Source: an uncultured Acholeplasmatales bacterium
GTDB taxonomy: Bacteria > Bacillota_I > Bacilli_A > Acholeplasmatales > Anaeroplasmataceae
Reading direction: 5' to 3'
Assembly (NCBI GenBank): GCA_944324805.1
Contig: CALUXS010000006.1
Location: 94,572-158,571, forward strand
Length of the DNA stretch: 64,000 nucleotides
Shown: positions 1 through 9,300 of the stretch, one piece after another
How positions within the stretch are numbered: the first letter of the stretch is position 1
Layout: each line of letters opens with the position of its first letter
The notes under the pieces: model-generated
Told to the model about the DNA's origin: nothing
The model's database searches: none
Seen by the model: the letters and a program-made list of their open reading frames with translations, nothing else
Program-made: the position numbers and the translations under genes

Positions 1-2
1 CT

Positions 3-563
3 TGCAGTGATGAAGCAATTCCTGTACTAATAAGTAGCTCAAAGTGGAAAATGGTTTTTTTACTTGTTGGAATAAAAATTTTAATGGGCTTTACAATTGG
101 TTTTTTAGTTGATTTAATAACAAAAGAAAAACCAGAAAATAAGAATGATGATGAATTGTATAATGAATGCTGCTCTTTACATAAGTATTTAATTCATCCA
201 CTTATAGATGCTTTTAAGGTCTTTATTTATGTTCTAATAATTAATATTTTATTTGGTATAATTATATATTATATTGGTGAAGAAAATATAATTGCTTTTT
301 TAAAGGCCAATTATTTACTATCGCCACTTTTAGCTGTTTTACTTGGATTAGTTCCTAATTGTGCCCCTTCATTATTAATGGCTGAGCTTTATATAATGGG
401 AGGTATTCCTTTTGGTGCTTTATTATCAGGTCTTGCAGTAAACGCAGGCTTGGGATTAATTTTTTTAATTAAGCAACATGGTATGCTAAAGAAAACAATT
501 TTTATTGTTTTGGTTTTAATTGTATCGGCTCTATTAGCAGGATATTTAACAATATGGATATAA
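3..563 (+). CDS. Putative heavy-metal (manganese-type) exporter, C-terminal part
   Basis: The reading frame is open from base 3, so the gene begins upstream of the window and only about 186 C-terminal residues are visible. They are highly hydrophobic, with about five membrane segments. The stretch with VPNCAPSLLMAELY and the preceding DEAIPVL motif resembles the ten-TM putative heavy-metal/manganese transporter family (ArsP_2-like), an inner-membrane efflux protein. An internal ATG at 51 could be mistaken for the start, but coding similarity continues upstream of it. The family call is from memory of its motifs; metal specificity cannot be read. A terminator follows directly. Confidence 0.6.
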   Translation, partial: CSDEAIPVLISSSKWKMVFLLVGIKILMGFTIGFLVDLITKEKPENKNDDELYNECCSLHKYLIHPLIDAFKVFIYVLIINILFGIIIYYIGEENIIAFLKANYLLSPLLAVLLGLVPNCAPSLLMAELYIMGGIPFGALLSGLAVNAGLGLIFLIKQHGMLKKTIFIVLVLIVSALLAGYLTIWI

Positions 564-570
564 TTTTTTT

Positions 571-599
571 AGAAAGCTGCTTGAAAGCTTTCTTTTTTT
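571..599 (+). terminator. Rho-independent terminator after the exporter gene
   Basis: An 8-bp stem (AGAAAGCT / AGCTTTCT) is followed by a run of seven T. It lies 8 bases after the exporter stop and isolates it from the nad operon. Confidence 0.75.
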
Positions 600-603
600 G
601 TAT

Positions 604-640
604 TATGTGTCTTGTCATATGTAAAGTATTTGTGTATAAT
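604..640 (+). promoter_or_regulatory. nad operon promoter with candidate NiaR operator
   Basis: TTGTCA (612-617), a 17-base spacer and TATAAT (635-640) make a near-consensus sigma-A promoter 22 bases before the nadA start. Over the -35 lies TGTGTCTTGTCATATG (606-621), close to the imperfect TGTGTCTTGACACA-type palindrome I remember for NiaR sites in Firmicutes. Since niaR is the last gene of this operon, autoregulation by nicotinate-bound NiaR is a reasonable inference. The promoter is clear; the operator is a tentative match. Confidence 0.6.
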
Positions 641-662
641 TATTAGCCGTGAGGTGTATCGT

Positions 663-1568
663 ATGACATTGGTTGATAAAATTTTAGAATTGAAAAAGAA
701 GAAAAATGCCATTATTCTTGCGCATTATTATGTTAATGAGGATATCCAAAAAATAGCCGATTTTGTAGGAGACTCATTTTATCTTAGTAAGATAGCATTA
801 AATACTGATGCAAGGATAATTGTTTTTGCAGGTGTAAAATTTATGGGTGAAAGTGCTAAGTTATTGAATTATGATAAAAAAGTATTATTAGTTAATAATG
901 AAGCATTATGCCCTATGGCAGAAATGGCATCTATCAATAAAATTAAACAATTAAGAAAAGAATATGATGATTTAAAGGTTGTTTGTTACATTAACTCAAC
1001 ACTAGAGTTAAAAAAAGAATCAGACGTCTGTGTTACCTCTAGTAATGCGTTAAAGATTATTTCGAGTCTAAATTCTAAAAACATTTATTTTATACCAGAT
1101 CAAAATCTAGGAAGATATGTTAAAGAAAATATAAAAGATAAAAATATAATTTTGAATGACGGATATTGTCCTATTCACAATAGATTAAGTATTGATAATT
1201 TGTTAAAGCTAAAGGCTAAGTATCCAAAAGCAACTGTACTAGCACACCCTGAGTGTCAAAAGGAAATATTAGTTAATTCGGATGTAGTAGGTAGTACAGC
1301 ATATTTAATAGAAGCAGTTAAAACGATAAAAAATGATGAATTTATTGTTTTAACAGAGGAAGGAATCCTTTATGAGCTTAAAAAGAGATATCCTAATTAT
1401 CGGTTTTATGAGCCAGATTATAGAATGCTTTGTGGCGATATGAAAAAAAATACATTAGTCGAATTATATGATACTTTACTAGAAGAAAAAAATGAGGTTA
1501 TTATTAATTCTTTAGATAGAATTAAAGCATTAAAACCTCTTGAGGAGATGCTTAAATATGCTAAATAA
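663..1568 (+). CDS. nadA: Quinolinate synthase NadA
   Basis: NadA condenses iminoaspartate with dihydroxyacetone phosphate to quinolinate, the second step of de novo NAD synthesis, using a [4Fe-4S] cluster in the cytoplasm. The 301-residue product has the family opening AHYYVNEDIQKIADFVGDS and three well-spaced cysteines usable as cluster ligands (LCPMAEM, the CPIH/CVTSS region, and MLCGDMKK near the C terminus). The ATG at 663 is chosen because GAGGTG lies just upstream; an in-frame TTG at 612 sits inside the promoter and is not credible. It overlaps nadB by 11 bases, so the two are translationally coupled. Confidence 0.95.
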   Translation: MTLVDKILELKKKKNAIILAHYYVNEDIQKIADFVGDSFYLSKIALNTDARIIVFAGVKFMGESAKLLNYDKKVLLVNNEALCPMAEMASINKIKQLRKEYDDLKVVCYINSTLELKKESDVCVTSSNALKIISSLNSKNIYFIPDQNLGRYVKENIKDKNIILNDGYCPIHNRLSIDNLLKLKAKYPKATVLAHPECQKEILVNSDVVGSTAYLIEAVKTIKNDEFIVLTEEGILYELKKRYPNYRFYEPDYRMLCGDMKKNTLVELYDTLLEEKNEVIINSLDRIKALKPLEEMLKYAK

Positions 1569-2832
1569 TGTTTATGATGTTATTATTGTAGGAACAGGTG
1601 TTTCAGGATTATACGCTGCCTTAAATTTAGAAAATCAAAAAATTCTAATGATTACTAAAGCAAAGCTAGAAGAAAATGACTCTTTTCTAGCTCAAGGTGG
1701 AATATGTATGTTAAAAGATGAAAATGATTATGATTCTTTTTTAGAAGATACTATTAAAGCCGGACATTACGAAAATGATATTGAGGCAGTTAAAACTATG
1801 ATTAATCATTCAAGGGAAACAATTAATGATTTAGAAAAGTATGGAGTAGAATTTGCTAAAAAGGATGGAAAGTTTATTTTTACAAAAGAGGGAGCGCATA
1901 GTACAAATAGGATATTATATCATGAGGACATAACAGGAAAAGAAATAACATCAAAGCTTCTTGCTAAAGTAAAGGATAGAGAAAACATAGAATTAGTTGA
2001 AAATGCTACTTTGCTAGATATATTCATTAGTGATAATTATTGTACAGGAGCATTAATAAGATATCAAAATAAAGATTATTGTATAAATGCAAAAAATGTG
2101 TTACTAGCAACAGGTGGAGTCGGAGGAATGTATAATAATTCTACAAATTATCCTCATTTAACAGGAGATAGCTTGGTAATTTGCTACAAGCACAATATTG
2201 AATTTAAAAATGTTAATTATGTTCAAATACATCCTACTACTTTGTATCAAGAAACTAAGGGAAGACGCTTTTTGATTTCTGAATCAGTTAGGGGTGAAGG
2301 AGCACTACTTTATAATAGTAAATATGAACGTTTTGCAAAAGAAACATTGCCAAGAGATATTTTATCAAATCTAATTTTAGAGGAAATGAAAAAAGAAGGA
2401 AGTAAGCATGTTTGGTTAGATATGCGTCCATTAGGAAAAAGTGTTATTTTGAGCCATTTTCCTAACATTTATAAGACGTGTAAGGAGAATGGTTATGATC
2501 CATTAAATAAGCTTATACCTGTTGTACCTGCACAGCATTACTATATGGGTGGTGTCAAAGTTGATTTAAATAGTAAAACATCTGTTAATGGTTTGTATGT
2601 TTTAGGAGAAGCTGCTTGCAATGGAGTTCATGGGAAAAATAGATTAGCTTCAAACTCTCTTTTAGAAAGTTTGGTTTTCGCTAAATTGGCTGCTAGAAAT
2701 ATTATAGCTACTAATCTTCCACTTAGGAAAGATATGAACTATACCTATAATGAAGATGAAATGAAAAGAATAAGGGATAAAGTAGAAAAAATGGTTAAAG
2801 GAGAAATAGAATATGAATTACCTAGAAATTGA
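1558..2832 (+). CDS. nadB: L-aspartate oxidase NadB
   Basis: This FAD enzyme oxidises L-aspartate to iminoaspartate for NadA. The 424-residue product has the Rossmann motif GTGVSGLYAALN at its N terminus, the succinate dehydrogenase-like SFLAQGGI segment, and the C-terminal FAD-binding GLYVLGEAACNGVHG and NRLASNSLLES motifs. It is about 100 residues shorter than long forms such as that of Bacillus subtilis because the C-terminal helical extension is almost absent; I believe short forms also occur in clostridia. The start at 1558 has GAGGAG about ten bases upstream, inside nadA. It overlaps nadC by 20 bases. Confidence 0.94.
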   Translation: MLNNVYDVIIVGTGVSGLYAALNLENQKILMITKAKLEENDSFLAQGGICMLKDENDYDSFLEDTIKAGHYENDIEAVKTMINHSRETINDLEKYGVEFAKKDGKFIFTKEGAHSTNRILYHEDITGKEITSKLLAKVKDRENIELVENATLLDIFISDNYCTGALIRYQNKDYCINAKNVLLATGGVGGMYNNSTNYPHLTGDSLVICYKHNIEFKNVNYVQIHPTTLYQETKGRRFLISESVRGEGALLYNSKYERFAKETLPRDILSNLILEEMKKEGSKHVWLDMRPLGKSVILSHFPNIYKTCKENGYDPLNKLIPVVPAQHYYMGGVKVDLNSKTSVNGLYVLGEAACNGVHGKNRLASNSLLESLVFAKLAARNIIATNLPLRKDMNYTYNEDEMKRIRDKVEKMVKGEIEYELPRN

Positions 2833-3652
2833 TCCATTATTAATTATGGCATTAAAAGAAGATATAAATAATGAAGATATAACTACTAATGCAATTATGA
2901 AAAATGATAAAAAAGGTAAGGCTTTTTTATATGCTAAGGAAGATGGAATAATCTGTGGATTAGATATTTTTAGTCGCGTTTATAGTTTACTTGATCCTAA
3001 TATGAATACTAAATTTAGTGTTTCTGATGGAGATGAAGTGAAAAAAGGTATGGAAATAGGGTTTGTTGAAGGCTCGATAAAGGTAATTTTAGAAGGAGAA
3101 AGAACAGCTTTAAATTACTTACAAAGAATGAGTGGAATAGCCACTAAAACTAGGAAAATAGTAAATCTTTTAAAAGGTACTAATATAAAACTATTAGATA
3201 CAAGAAAAACTACACCTAATATGCGCATTTTTGAAAAATATGCAGTAAGAATTGGTGGAGGAATAAATCATCGCTACAATTTGTCAGATGGAATTTTAAT
3301 TAAAGATAATCATATAGATGCTGCAGGAAGCATAACAAATGCAATTAATCTTACAAGGGCTTATGCAGGGTATGTGCATAGAATTGAAGTAGAGGTCGAA
3401 AGCTTATCTCAAGTTAAAGAGGCCATAGAAGCAAAGGCAGATATTATTATGCTTGATAATATGGATAAGGAGACAATGCTAGAGGCAATAAAAATAATTG
3501 ATAAAAAAGCTATGATAGAGTGTTCAGGTAATATGGATTATGATAAAATAGAATTAATGAAGGAAATAGGAGTTGATTATATTTCCTCTGGAGCATTAAC
3601 ACATTCTGCTCCGATTCTTGATTTATCATTAAAACATTTAAAGGTGGAATAG
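2813..3652 (+). CDS. nadC: Nicotinate-nucleotide pyrophosphorylase (carboxylating) NadC
   Basis: NadC (quinolinate phosphoribosyltransferase) turns quinolinate and PRPP into nicotinate mononucleotide, CO2 and PPi. The 279-residue length is normal. Visible family signatures are ALNYLQRMSGIAT, LDTRKTTPNMRIFEKYAV, the glycine-rich RIGGGINHRYNLSDGILIKDNH and IEVEVESL, which carry the phosphoribosyl and quinolinate binding residues. The ATG at 2813 follows a GGAG site within the nadB end. It stops one base before niaR, completing the nadA-B-C-niaR operon. Confidence 0.96.
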   Translation: MNYLEIDPLLIMALKEDINNEDITTNAIMKNDKKGKAFLYAKEDGIICGLDIFSRVYSLLDPNMNTKFSVSDGDEVKKGMEIGFVEGSIKVILEGERTALNYLQRMSGIATKTRKIVNLLKGTNIKLLDTRKTTPNMRIFEKYAVRIGGGINHRYNLSDGILIKDNHIDAAGSITNAINLTRAYAGYVHRIEVEVESLSQVKEAIEAKADIIMLDNMDKETMLEAIKIIDKKAMIECSGNMDYDKIELMKEIGVDYISSGALTHSAPILDLSLKHLKVE

Positions 3653-3653
3653 C

Positions 3654-4160
3654 ATGAATAAAGAAGAGCGCTTAGCAAAAATGAAAGAAATACTTTTGAA
3701 TACGAATGAAGCTGTTAGTGGAACAAAATTAGCATTAGCACTAGGGGTTTCTAGGCAGGTTATTGTTCAATATGTAGGAATTTTGAAGGCTGAGGGCTTG
3801 AAAGTATTAGCTACAAGTCAAGGATATCTACTAGAAAAAAGTCCATACTTAGAAAAGATAGTTCAGGTTAAGCATACTGATGAAGAAATTAGAGAAGAAT
3901 TGTATTTATTTGTAGATGCTGGGGCAATTGTTAAAGATGTATATGTTATGCATCCAATTTATGGGAAAGTATTAGCGTCTTTGAATGTTTCTTCACGTAA
4001 CGATGTAGATATTTTTATGAACAAGCTTCAAAATGAAGAGGCTTCACCATTAAAAAATATTACTGATAATATTCATTTTCATACAATTCTAGTAAGAGAT
4101 GAAACTATTTATAGTCTAGTGTTAAATAGACTTAAAGATAAAAAATTTTTAGTCAATTGA
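3654..4160 (+). CDS. niaR: NAD biosynthesis transcriptional repressor NiaR
   Basis: NiaR (YrxA) represses NAD synthesis and niacin uptake genes when nicotinate is bound. The 168-residue protein has an N-terminal winged helix (residues 1-60; GTKLALALGVSRQVIVQYV is the recognition helix-turn-helix) and a C-terminal 3H domain. The three histidine blocks that name that domain are visible as VKHTDEE, VMHPIYGK and IHFHTI. It is the last gene of the nad operon, one base after nadC, so it probably controls its own operon through the site over the promoter near 606-621. Confidence 0.92.
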   Translation: MNKEERLAKMKEILLNTNEAVSGTKLALALGVSRQVIVQYVGILKAEGLKVLATSQGYLLEKSPYLEKIVQVKHTDEEIREELYLFVDAGAIVKDVYVMHPIYGKVLASLNVSSRNDVDIFMNKLQNEEASPLKNITDNIHFHTILVRDETIYSLVLNRLKDKKFLVN

Positions 4161-4180
4161 TAAATGAAAACATTTAATTA

Positions 4181-4208
4181 TTGAAAGTTTTTAATTTTGT
4201 GATAAAAT
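4181..4208 (+). promoter_or_regulatory. Promoter of the fhs transcription unit
   Basis: TTGAAA (4181-4186), a 16-base spacer and TAAAAT (4203-4208). The predicted start of transcription is about 4215, giving a leader of roughly 140 bases before fhs. Confidence 0.6.
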
Positions 4209-4240
4209 TCTTGTGTATTATATTAAAGGAGGCGCGTATT

Positions 4241-4294
4241 ATGATTAAATACCATATTTCTTTTTTGGTCTTGAAGCGCGCTATCATAGTATAG
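4241..4294 (+). CDS. Short leader ORF upstream of fhs (17 codons)
   Basis: A perfect ribosome binding site (AAAGGAGG, 4225-4232) precedes ATG at 4241, and the frame encodes MIKYHISFLVLKRAIIV before TAG. It ends 8 bases before a terminator hairpin that itself lies just before the fhs ribosome binding site. This order is typical of transcription attenuators with a leader peptide, but no single amino acid is enriched, so what would be sensed is unclear. The alternative is that the ORF is incidental and the element is an RNA structure: 4237-4245 can pair with 4283-4291, followed by eight T. Translation is supported only by the ribosome binding site. Confidence 0.45.
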   Translation: MIKYHISFLVLKRAIIV

Positions 4295-4302
4295 TTTTTT
4301 TT

Positions 4303-4336
4303 AACAGCCCCCATAAGTGCGGCTGTTTTTCTTTTT
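4303..4336 (+). terminator. Leader terminator (attenuator) before fhs
   Basis: The stem AACAGCC / GGCTGTT (4303-4309 with 4321-4327) is followed by a T-rich run and lies only about 20 bases before the fhs start, inside the transcribed leader. Its position means it must be conditional for fhs to be expressed. Confidence 0.7.
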
Positions 4337-4352
4337 AAGGAGGAGGAAAAAT

Positions 4353-6005
4353 ATGACAGATTTAGAAATTGCTCAAAGTGTAACACCAAAAAACATTGTT
4401 GAAATTGCTAGTAAGCTAGGTATTAAAGAAGATGATCTTACATGCTATGGTAAGGATAAGGCTAAAGTTAGTTTAGATTTATTGAAGAATGAAACTAAGG
4501 GAAAATTAATATTAGTAACTGCAATAAGTCCAACCCCAGCCGGAGAAGGTAAATCAACAACTACAATCGGTTTAGCTGATGCTTTGAATAGATTAAATAA
4601 GAATGTGTCAGTTTGTTTACGTGAGCCATCATTAGGTCCTGTAATGGGCGTAAAGGGTGGTGCTTGTGGTGGTGGCTATGCTCAAGTTATCCCAATGGAA
4701 GATATCAATCTTCATTTTACTGGAGATTTACATGCTATTACAACAGCAAATAATGCAATTTGTGCTTTACTTGATAATCACATTATGCAAGGAAATGAAC
4801 TTAATATTGATCCTACTCGTATTGTCATTCATCGTGTTTTAGATATGAATGATCGTGCTTTAAGAAATGTAGTAGTTGGTCTTGGTGGTACTAGCAATGG
4901 TATTCCTAGAGAAGACCACTTTGATATTACAGTTGCCTCAGAGGTTATGGCTGTTTTGTGTCTTGCTAATTCAGCAGAAGATTTTAAAAAGAGAATTGGC
5001 AAAATGGTAGTTGCATATACTTATGATAGAATGCCTGTAACTGTAAGTGATTTAAAAATTGAGGGTGCGATTACTTTATTAATGAAAAACGCACTAGCTC
5101 CTAATTTAGTTCAAACACTTGAACATACGCCAGCCTTTATTCATGGTGGACCATTTGCTAATATTGCACATGGTTGCAATAGTGTTTTTGCCACAAAAAT
5201 GGCATTAGGATTAAGCGACTATGTAGTAACAGAAGCTGGATTTGGTGCTGATTTAGGAGCAGAAAAATTCTTTGATATTAAGTGCCGCCAAGCTAATTTG
5301 AAGCCTAGTGCAACAGTAATCGTTGCGACAATTAGAGCTTTAAAGATGCATGGTGGTGTATTAAAAGAAGATTTAGCAAAAGAAAATGTTGAGGCATTGT
5401 TAAATGGTGTAAGTAATTTAGAGCGTCATTGTGAGAATATTAAGAAATTTAATGTTCCATTTGTAATTGCAATAAATCGCTTTAATACAGATACACAAGC
5501 AGAAATTGATGCTTTAGAAGCATGGGCTAATGAGAAGGGATATCTAATTTCTTTATCTGAGGTTTTTGCTAAGGGTGGAGAAGGTGCTATAGATTTAGCA
5601 AATAAAGTATTAAGTGTAATTAGTGAAGAAAATGGCTTTGCACCTTTATATGATTTAAATTTAACTCTTAAGAAAAAAATTGAAAAAATTTGTAAAGAAA
5701 TATATGGTGCTAGCCAAGTGACATATACTACAAATGCTAAAAATCAATTATCAAGAATGACTAAGCTAGGATATGATAAGTTACCAATATGTATGGCTAA
5801 AACTCAGTATTCTTTTTCAGATAATCCTAAGCTTTTAGGCGCACCTAAAGATTTTACAATTGAAATAAGAGAGGTAATCCCTGCAATAGGTGCTGGCTTT
5901 ATTGTTTGCTTAACTGGTGATATTATGCGTATGCCTGGCTTACCTAAGGAACCTGCTGCCTTGAAAATGGATGTTGTAGATGGAAAAGCGGTTGGCTTAT
6001 TCTAA
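4353..6005 (+). CDS. fhs: Formate-tetrahydrofolate ligase
   Basis: Fhs makes 10-formyl-tetrahydrofolate from formate, THF and ATP, supplying the formyl groups used by PurN and PurH encoded further along. The 550-residue product has the P-loop [18 protein letters not shown] and the family-specific blocks [31 protein letters not shown] and [13 protein letters not shown]. The ATG at 4353 follows AAGGAGGAGG; the longer in-frame extension runs through the terminator and is rejected. With folD in the purine operon this gives two independent routes to 10-formyl-THF. It heads a unit with an unknown P-loop gene and purE. Confidence 0.97.
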   Translation: MTDLEIAQSVTPKNIVEIASKLGIKEDDLTCYGKDKAKVSLDLLKNETKGKLILVTAISPTPAGEGKSTTTIGLADALNRLNKNVSVCLREPSLGPVMGVKGGACGGGYAQVIPMEDINLHFTGDLHAITTANNAICALLDNHIMQGNELNIDPTRIVIHRVLDMNDRALRNVVVGLGGTSNGIPREDHFDITVASEVMAVLCLANSAEDFKKRIGKMVVAYTYDRMPVTVSDLKIEGAITLLMKNALAPNLVQTLEHTPAFIHGGPFANIAHGCNSVFATKMALGLSDYVVTEAGFGADLGAEKFFDIKCRQANLKPSATVIVATIRALKMHGGVLKEDLAKENVEALLNGVSNLERHCENIKKFNVPFVIAINRFNTDTQAEIDALEAWANEKGYLISLSEVFAKGGEGAIDLANKVLSVISEENGFAPLYDLNLTLKKKIEKICKEIYGASQVTYTTNAKNQLSRMTKLGYDKLPICMAKTQYSFSDNPKLLGAPKDFTIEIREVIPAIGAGFIVCLTGDIMRMPGLPKEPAALKMDVVDGKAVGLF

Positions 6006-6020
6006 TTTTGGAGGTATTGT

Positions 6021-7736
6021 ATGAAAAATATTAAGTATATAAATGATAATAAAAGAGTAATCCTAAATTTTACTCAGGTTTATTGTAAAAGTTCTACAGA
6101 GGTATTAAATAGCGAATGCTTTAGTGACGTTTTTGGTCGTTTTGTTGATAGCTTAGAAAAACATGAGCGTCTAGATATGCTTTTCTTACTAAATAAGCTT
6201 GAGAATCCTAAACATAGTTTCATAGAGTTATTTAAACTTTTACATAGTTTTCCTTATGATGAAATAAAAGAAGTAACTAATATGTATGATGAGGTATTAG
6301 AGCATAGAGGTCTATTATATCAGTTAGTTGAGGATTTTTATAATTATTGGCGTAAGCTTGAACGTTATTCATTAATTGTTGCTAAAAGAGTAGAAACAGG
6401 TGTACAAAACAATGTTTTTATTGAATCTAATCAACGTTTCACAGAAGTAATTTTAAAAACATATCGTTCTATTAGTGAAAAAATATATGGTAATAAGTTT
6501 TCAATTTATCGTCAATTACCAGCTGGTATTAATGCATCTATGCTAATTAGTGATTTAGCATGGGCACCTACAGGAAGTGTTTATGAGGTTTTCAATCAAA
6601 TTCCTTGTATTGAATCGGTTATGATTAGACCACCATTTATTTCTTATTCAAGAAAAAATAAGCGTACAGGTGTATATCCTGAGGTCTTCACTAATCCTTT
6701 AGTTGGTGTTAGCTTAAATCCTGATGAATACCTATGCTACCCTGCTAAAGTTGGAAGTGCATTAGCATTAATTTATTTTCATCGTGATTTTATGGCTCAT
6801 GGTATAGCCATTTCAAATCTATTTGATTTTGCGTCTTGGCAAGAAGTAGAAGGAAAAAAGCCAAATTTAGTATATCTATTTGGTTATGGTGATGAAGAGT
6901 CTTGCTTCTATTATGATAAAGATTGGGATATTTATGTTGGTAAAGCTCCGTTATCAAAGGATGTAGATTATTTTGGATATATGAAAAAAATGCTTTTAAC
7001 TTTGTATAACGTTAAAATGATTAGAGAAGGTGCACTTCCTATTCATGGTGCTTGCGTCAATATTGTACTAAAAAATAAAACACGAAAAACAGTAGTAATT
7101 ATTGGTGATAGTGGTGCCGGTAAGAGCGAAACTTTAGAAGCATTAAGTCAATGTGCTGGTGATGATATCATTGCTATGCATACAATTTTTGATGATATGG
7201 GTACATTTAAATTTGTTGATGGTAAAGTAAAGGCATATGGAACAGAAATTGGTGCCTTTGTGCGTTTAGATGATATGGCTACTGATTATGCCTATAAGGA
7301 AATGGATAGAGCTATTTTCATGAATCCTGATAAGGTAAATTCACGTTTAGTTATACCTGTATCAACTTATCAACAAATCATGCATGGCTATGATGTAGAT
7401 ATGGTATTGTATGCTAATAATTATGATGATTGTGATGATATTAAGTTCTTTGATAATAAAGATGATGCATTAAAAACATTTGTAAGAGGGGCCCGCAAAG
7501 CTAAGGGAACTACAGGCGAGGTTGGATTAGTTGAATCTTTCTTTGCTAACCCATTTGGTCCTGTGCAAAAGGAAGCAGAAACAAGAGTTTTATTAGAACA
7601 ATATTTCACAAAATTATTTGAGACAAATGTTTTAGTTGGTGAGATTCATACAAGACTTGCTGTACCGGGAATGGAACAAGATGGTCCTCAAGCTATGGCA
7701 AATCGTTTATTTAGTTTATTAAAGGGAGATAAGTAA
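6021..7736 (+). CDS. HprK/PEPCK-like P-loop protein of unknown role
   Basis: The 571-residue soluble protein has one clear nucleotide site, [16 protein letters not shown] (residues 360-375), which matches the HPr kinase/PEP carboxykinase type of Walker A (HPr kinases have GDSGIGKSETAL). A HGA segment lies just before it (IHGACVNIV) and a DDMGTF stretch after it. Databases often label such proteins PEP carboxykinase, but the length and the roughly 350-residue N-terminal half do not look like a standard ATP-PEPCK. It lies between fhs and purE with 15-base and 1-base gaps, so it is co-transcribed with one-carbon/purine genes. A regulatory or metabolite kinase is possible; function is not known to me. 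Confidence 0.55.
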   Translation: MKNIKYINDNKRVILNFTQVYCKSSTEVLNSECFSDVFGRFVDSLEKHERLDMLFLLNKLENPKHSFIELFKLLHSFPYDEIKEVTNMYDEVLEHRGLLYQLVEDFYNYWRKLERYSLIVAKRVETGVQNNVFIESNQRFTEVILKTYRSISEKIYGNKFSIYRQLPAGINASMLISDLAWAPTGSVYEVFNQIPCIESVMIRPPFISYSRKNKRTGVYPEVFTNPLVGVSLNPDEYLCYPAKVGSALALIYFHRDFMAHGIAISNLFDFASWQEVEGKKPNLVYLFGYGDEESCFYYDKDWDIYVGKAPLSKDVDYFGYMKKMLLTLYNVKMIREGALPIHGACVNIVLKNKTRKTVVIIGDSGAGKSETLEALSQCAGDDIIAMHTIFDDMGTFKFVDGKVKAYGTEIGAFVRLDDMATDYAYKEMDRAIFMNPDKVNSRLVIPVSTYQQIMHGYDVDMVLYANNYDDCDDIKFFDNKDDALKTFVRGARKAKGTTGEVGLVESFFANPFGPVQKEAETRVLLEQYFTKLFETNVLVGEIHTRLAVPGMEQDGPQAMANRLFSLLKGDK

Positions 7737-7737
7737 A

Positions 7738-8211
7738 ATGATTAAGGTTGGCGTAATTATGGGTTCTATCTCAGATTATGAGGTTATGAAGGATGCTTGT
7801 GTTTTATTAGAGGAATTTGGTGTTTCTTATGAAAAGAAAATTGTATCAGCACATAGAACTCCTGATTTATTGTTTAGCTATGCCAAGGAAGCAAAGGATA
7901 GAGGCTTAAAGGTTATTATTGCAGGTGCTGGTGGTGCTGCTCATTTACCAGGAATGGTGGCAGCAAATACTACATTACCTGTTATTGGTGTTCCGGTAAA
8001 AAGTAGAGCTTTAAATGGTTTAGACTCTTTATTATCAATTGTACAAATGCCTGCAGGTGTACCTGTTTTAACAGTAGCAATAAACGGAGCTAAAAATGCT
8101 GCTTTATCAGCACTATCAATTTTAGCTTTAGAAGATAATAGTGTTGCTAAAAAATTAGAAGAATTTAGAGAAAAACAAACTAAAACTGTTTTAGAAACAA
8201 ATTTAGAATAA
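7738..8211 (+). CDS. purE: N5-carboxyaminoimidazole ribonucleotide mutase PurE
   Basis: PurE (class I) converts N5-CAIR, made by PurK, to CAIR in purine synthesis. The 157-residue protein shows the class I signature [12 protein letters not shown] at the N terminus, the active-site SAHRTPDLL histidine loop, and [12 protein letters not shown]. It starts one base after the P-loop gene stop and is the last gene of the fhs unit. Its partner purK is about 3.4 kb away at the head of the main purine operon, so the two-step AIR carboxylation is split over two transcripts. Confidence 0.96.
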   Translation: MIKVGVIMGSISDYEVMKDACVLLEEFGVSYEKKIVSAHRTPDLLFSYAKEAKDRGLKVIIAGAGGAAHLPGMVAANTTLPVIGVPVKSRALNGLDSLLSIVQMPAGVPVLTVAINGAKNAALSALSILALEDNSVAKKLEEFREKQTKTVLETNLE

Positions 8212-8217
8212 AAAGTT

Positions 8218-8250
8218 GAGCTTTAGTCTTCTAAAGCTCTTTTTTATTTT
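8218..8250 (+). terminator. Rho-independent terminator after purE
   Basis: A 9-bp stem (GAGCTTTAG / CTAAAGCTC) with a TCTT loop is followed by six T. Confidence 0.9.
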
Positions 8251-8264
8251 CGGAGGATGATAAA

Positions 8265-9248
8265 ATGAAAAAATTAATTTGCATAGGTGAAGCGTTAATT
8301 GACTTTATTCCAATTGAAAAAGGATTATCATTAAAAGATACACCAAGTTTTGAAAAAGCCTGTGGAGGAGCACCTGCAAATGTTTGTGCTAGCTGTGCTA
8401 AATTAGGAGAAAATGCTATTTTATTAACAAAATTAGGAAATGATAGTTTTGGTGACTTTATCGTTGAAACATTAGCTAATGTTGGGGTAAATACAACATA
8501 TATTAAAAGAAGTAGTGAGTATGAGACATCTTTAGCTTTTGCTTCTTTGACTAAAAGTGGAGAAAGAAGTTTTGCATTTTATCGTAAAAATGCTGCCGAT
8601 TTATTCTTTGATAAGGAAGATTTAGCAGTAGAACTTTTTGATTCTCAATCAATATTACATTTTTGTAGTGTTGATTTAGTACCATCTAAAATGAAAGATG
8701 CACATATAGAAGCAATTAAGATGATGAGAGAAAAAGGTGGAATAATTTCTTTTGATCCTAATTTAAGGATACCTCTTTGGTCAGATGCTAGCTTGCTAAA
8801 AAAGACAGTTTTAGAATTTATAGATTATGCAGATATTATTAAAATTTCTGATGATGAAATTAGATTTTTATTTGACACAGAAGATATTGATGCTGTAAAA
8901 GTTTTTTTATTCAAAAAAGGAGTTAAGTGGTTTATTTACAGTAAAGGAAAAGATGGAGTGATTCTTTTTACACCTAGCGCAAAATATGAGGTAAATGGTT
9001 ATAGTGTTAGTACAATAGACACTACAGGTGCAGGAGATTCACTAATAGGAGCAATATTAGCTGAATTGTTACAAAAAAATATAAGTAAAGATAAACTACT
9101 AGTTTTAAAAGATGAAGAATATAATAGCATTTTAGATTTTGCTAATTTATATGCTGCCCATACAACAACTAAAAAGGGAGCTATTCCTGCATTAGCAAAT
9201 AAAAAAGAAATTATGCAGTTTAAAAAGTACGTAAATAAATCCAAATAG
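8265..9248 (+). CDS. PfkB-family carbohydrate kinase (probable fructokinase)
   Basis: The 327-residue cytoplasmic protein belongs to the ribokinase/PfkB family. Its N-terminal ICIGEALIDFIPIE and CGGAPANVCASCAKLG motifs bind sugar, and the C-terminal DTTGAGDSLIGAILAELL carries the catalytic aspartate and the ATP anion hole. Together with LGNDSFGDF this pattern is closest to bacterial fructokinases. The ATG at 8265 follows GGAGGATGA. It stands alone after the purE terminator; no sugar transporter is adjacent, so the substrate is inferred from family resemblance only. Confidence 0.85.
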   Translation: MKKLICIGEALIDFIPIEKGLSLKDTPSFEKACGGAPANVCASCAKLGENAILLTKLGNDSFGDFIVETLANVGVNTTYIKRSSEYETSLAFASLTKSGERSFAFYRKNAADLFFDKEDLAVELFDSQSILHFCSVDLVPSKMKDAHIEAIKMMREKGGIISFDPNLRIPLWSDASLLKKTVLEFIDYADIIKISDDEIRFLFDTEDIDAVKVFLFKKGVKWFIYSKGKDGVILFTPSAKYEVNGYSVSTIDTTGAGDSLIGAILAELLQKNISKDKLLVLKDEEYNSILDFANLYAAHTTTKKGAIPALANKKEIMQFKKYVNKSK

Positions 9249-9300
9249 TTTATGAACAAATAAAAAGCTTATGTGTCTTATTGTTTAGGAGGATGATAAG

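Noticed and set aside
4215..4340. THF or ZTP riboswitch before fhs
   Set aside because: These classes often precede fhs, so I looked for them, but their conserved cores (for example the CCGCCUGGGC element of ZTP) are not present and the inner loop is too short for the THF class.
4174..4389. Minus-strand 71-codon frame across the fhs leader
   Set aside because: It crosses the leader terminator and the fhs start, has no ribosome binding site and an unlikely composition.
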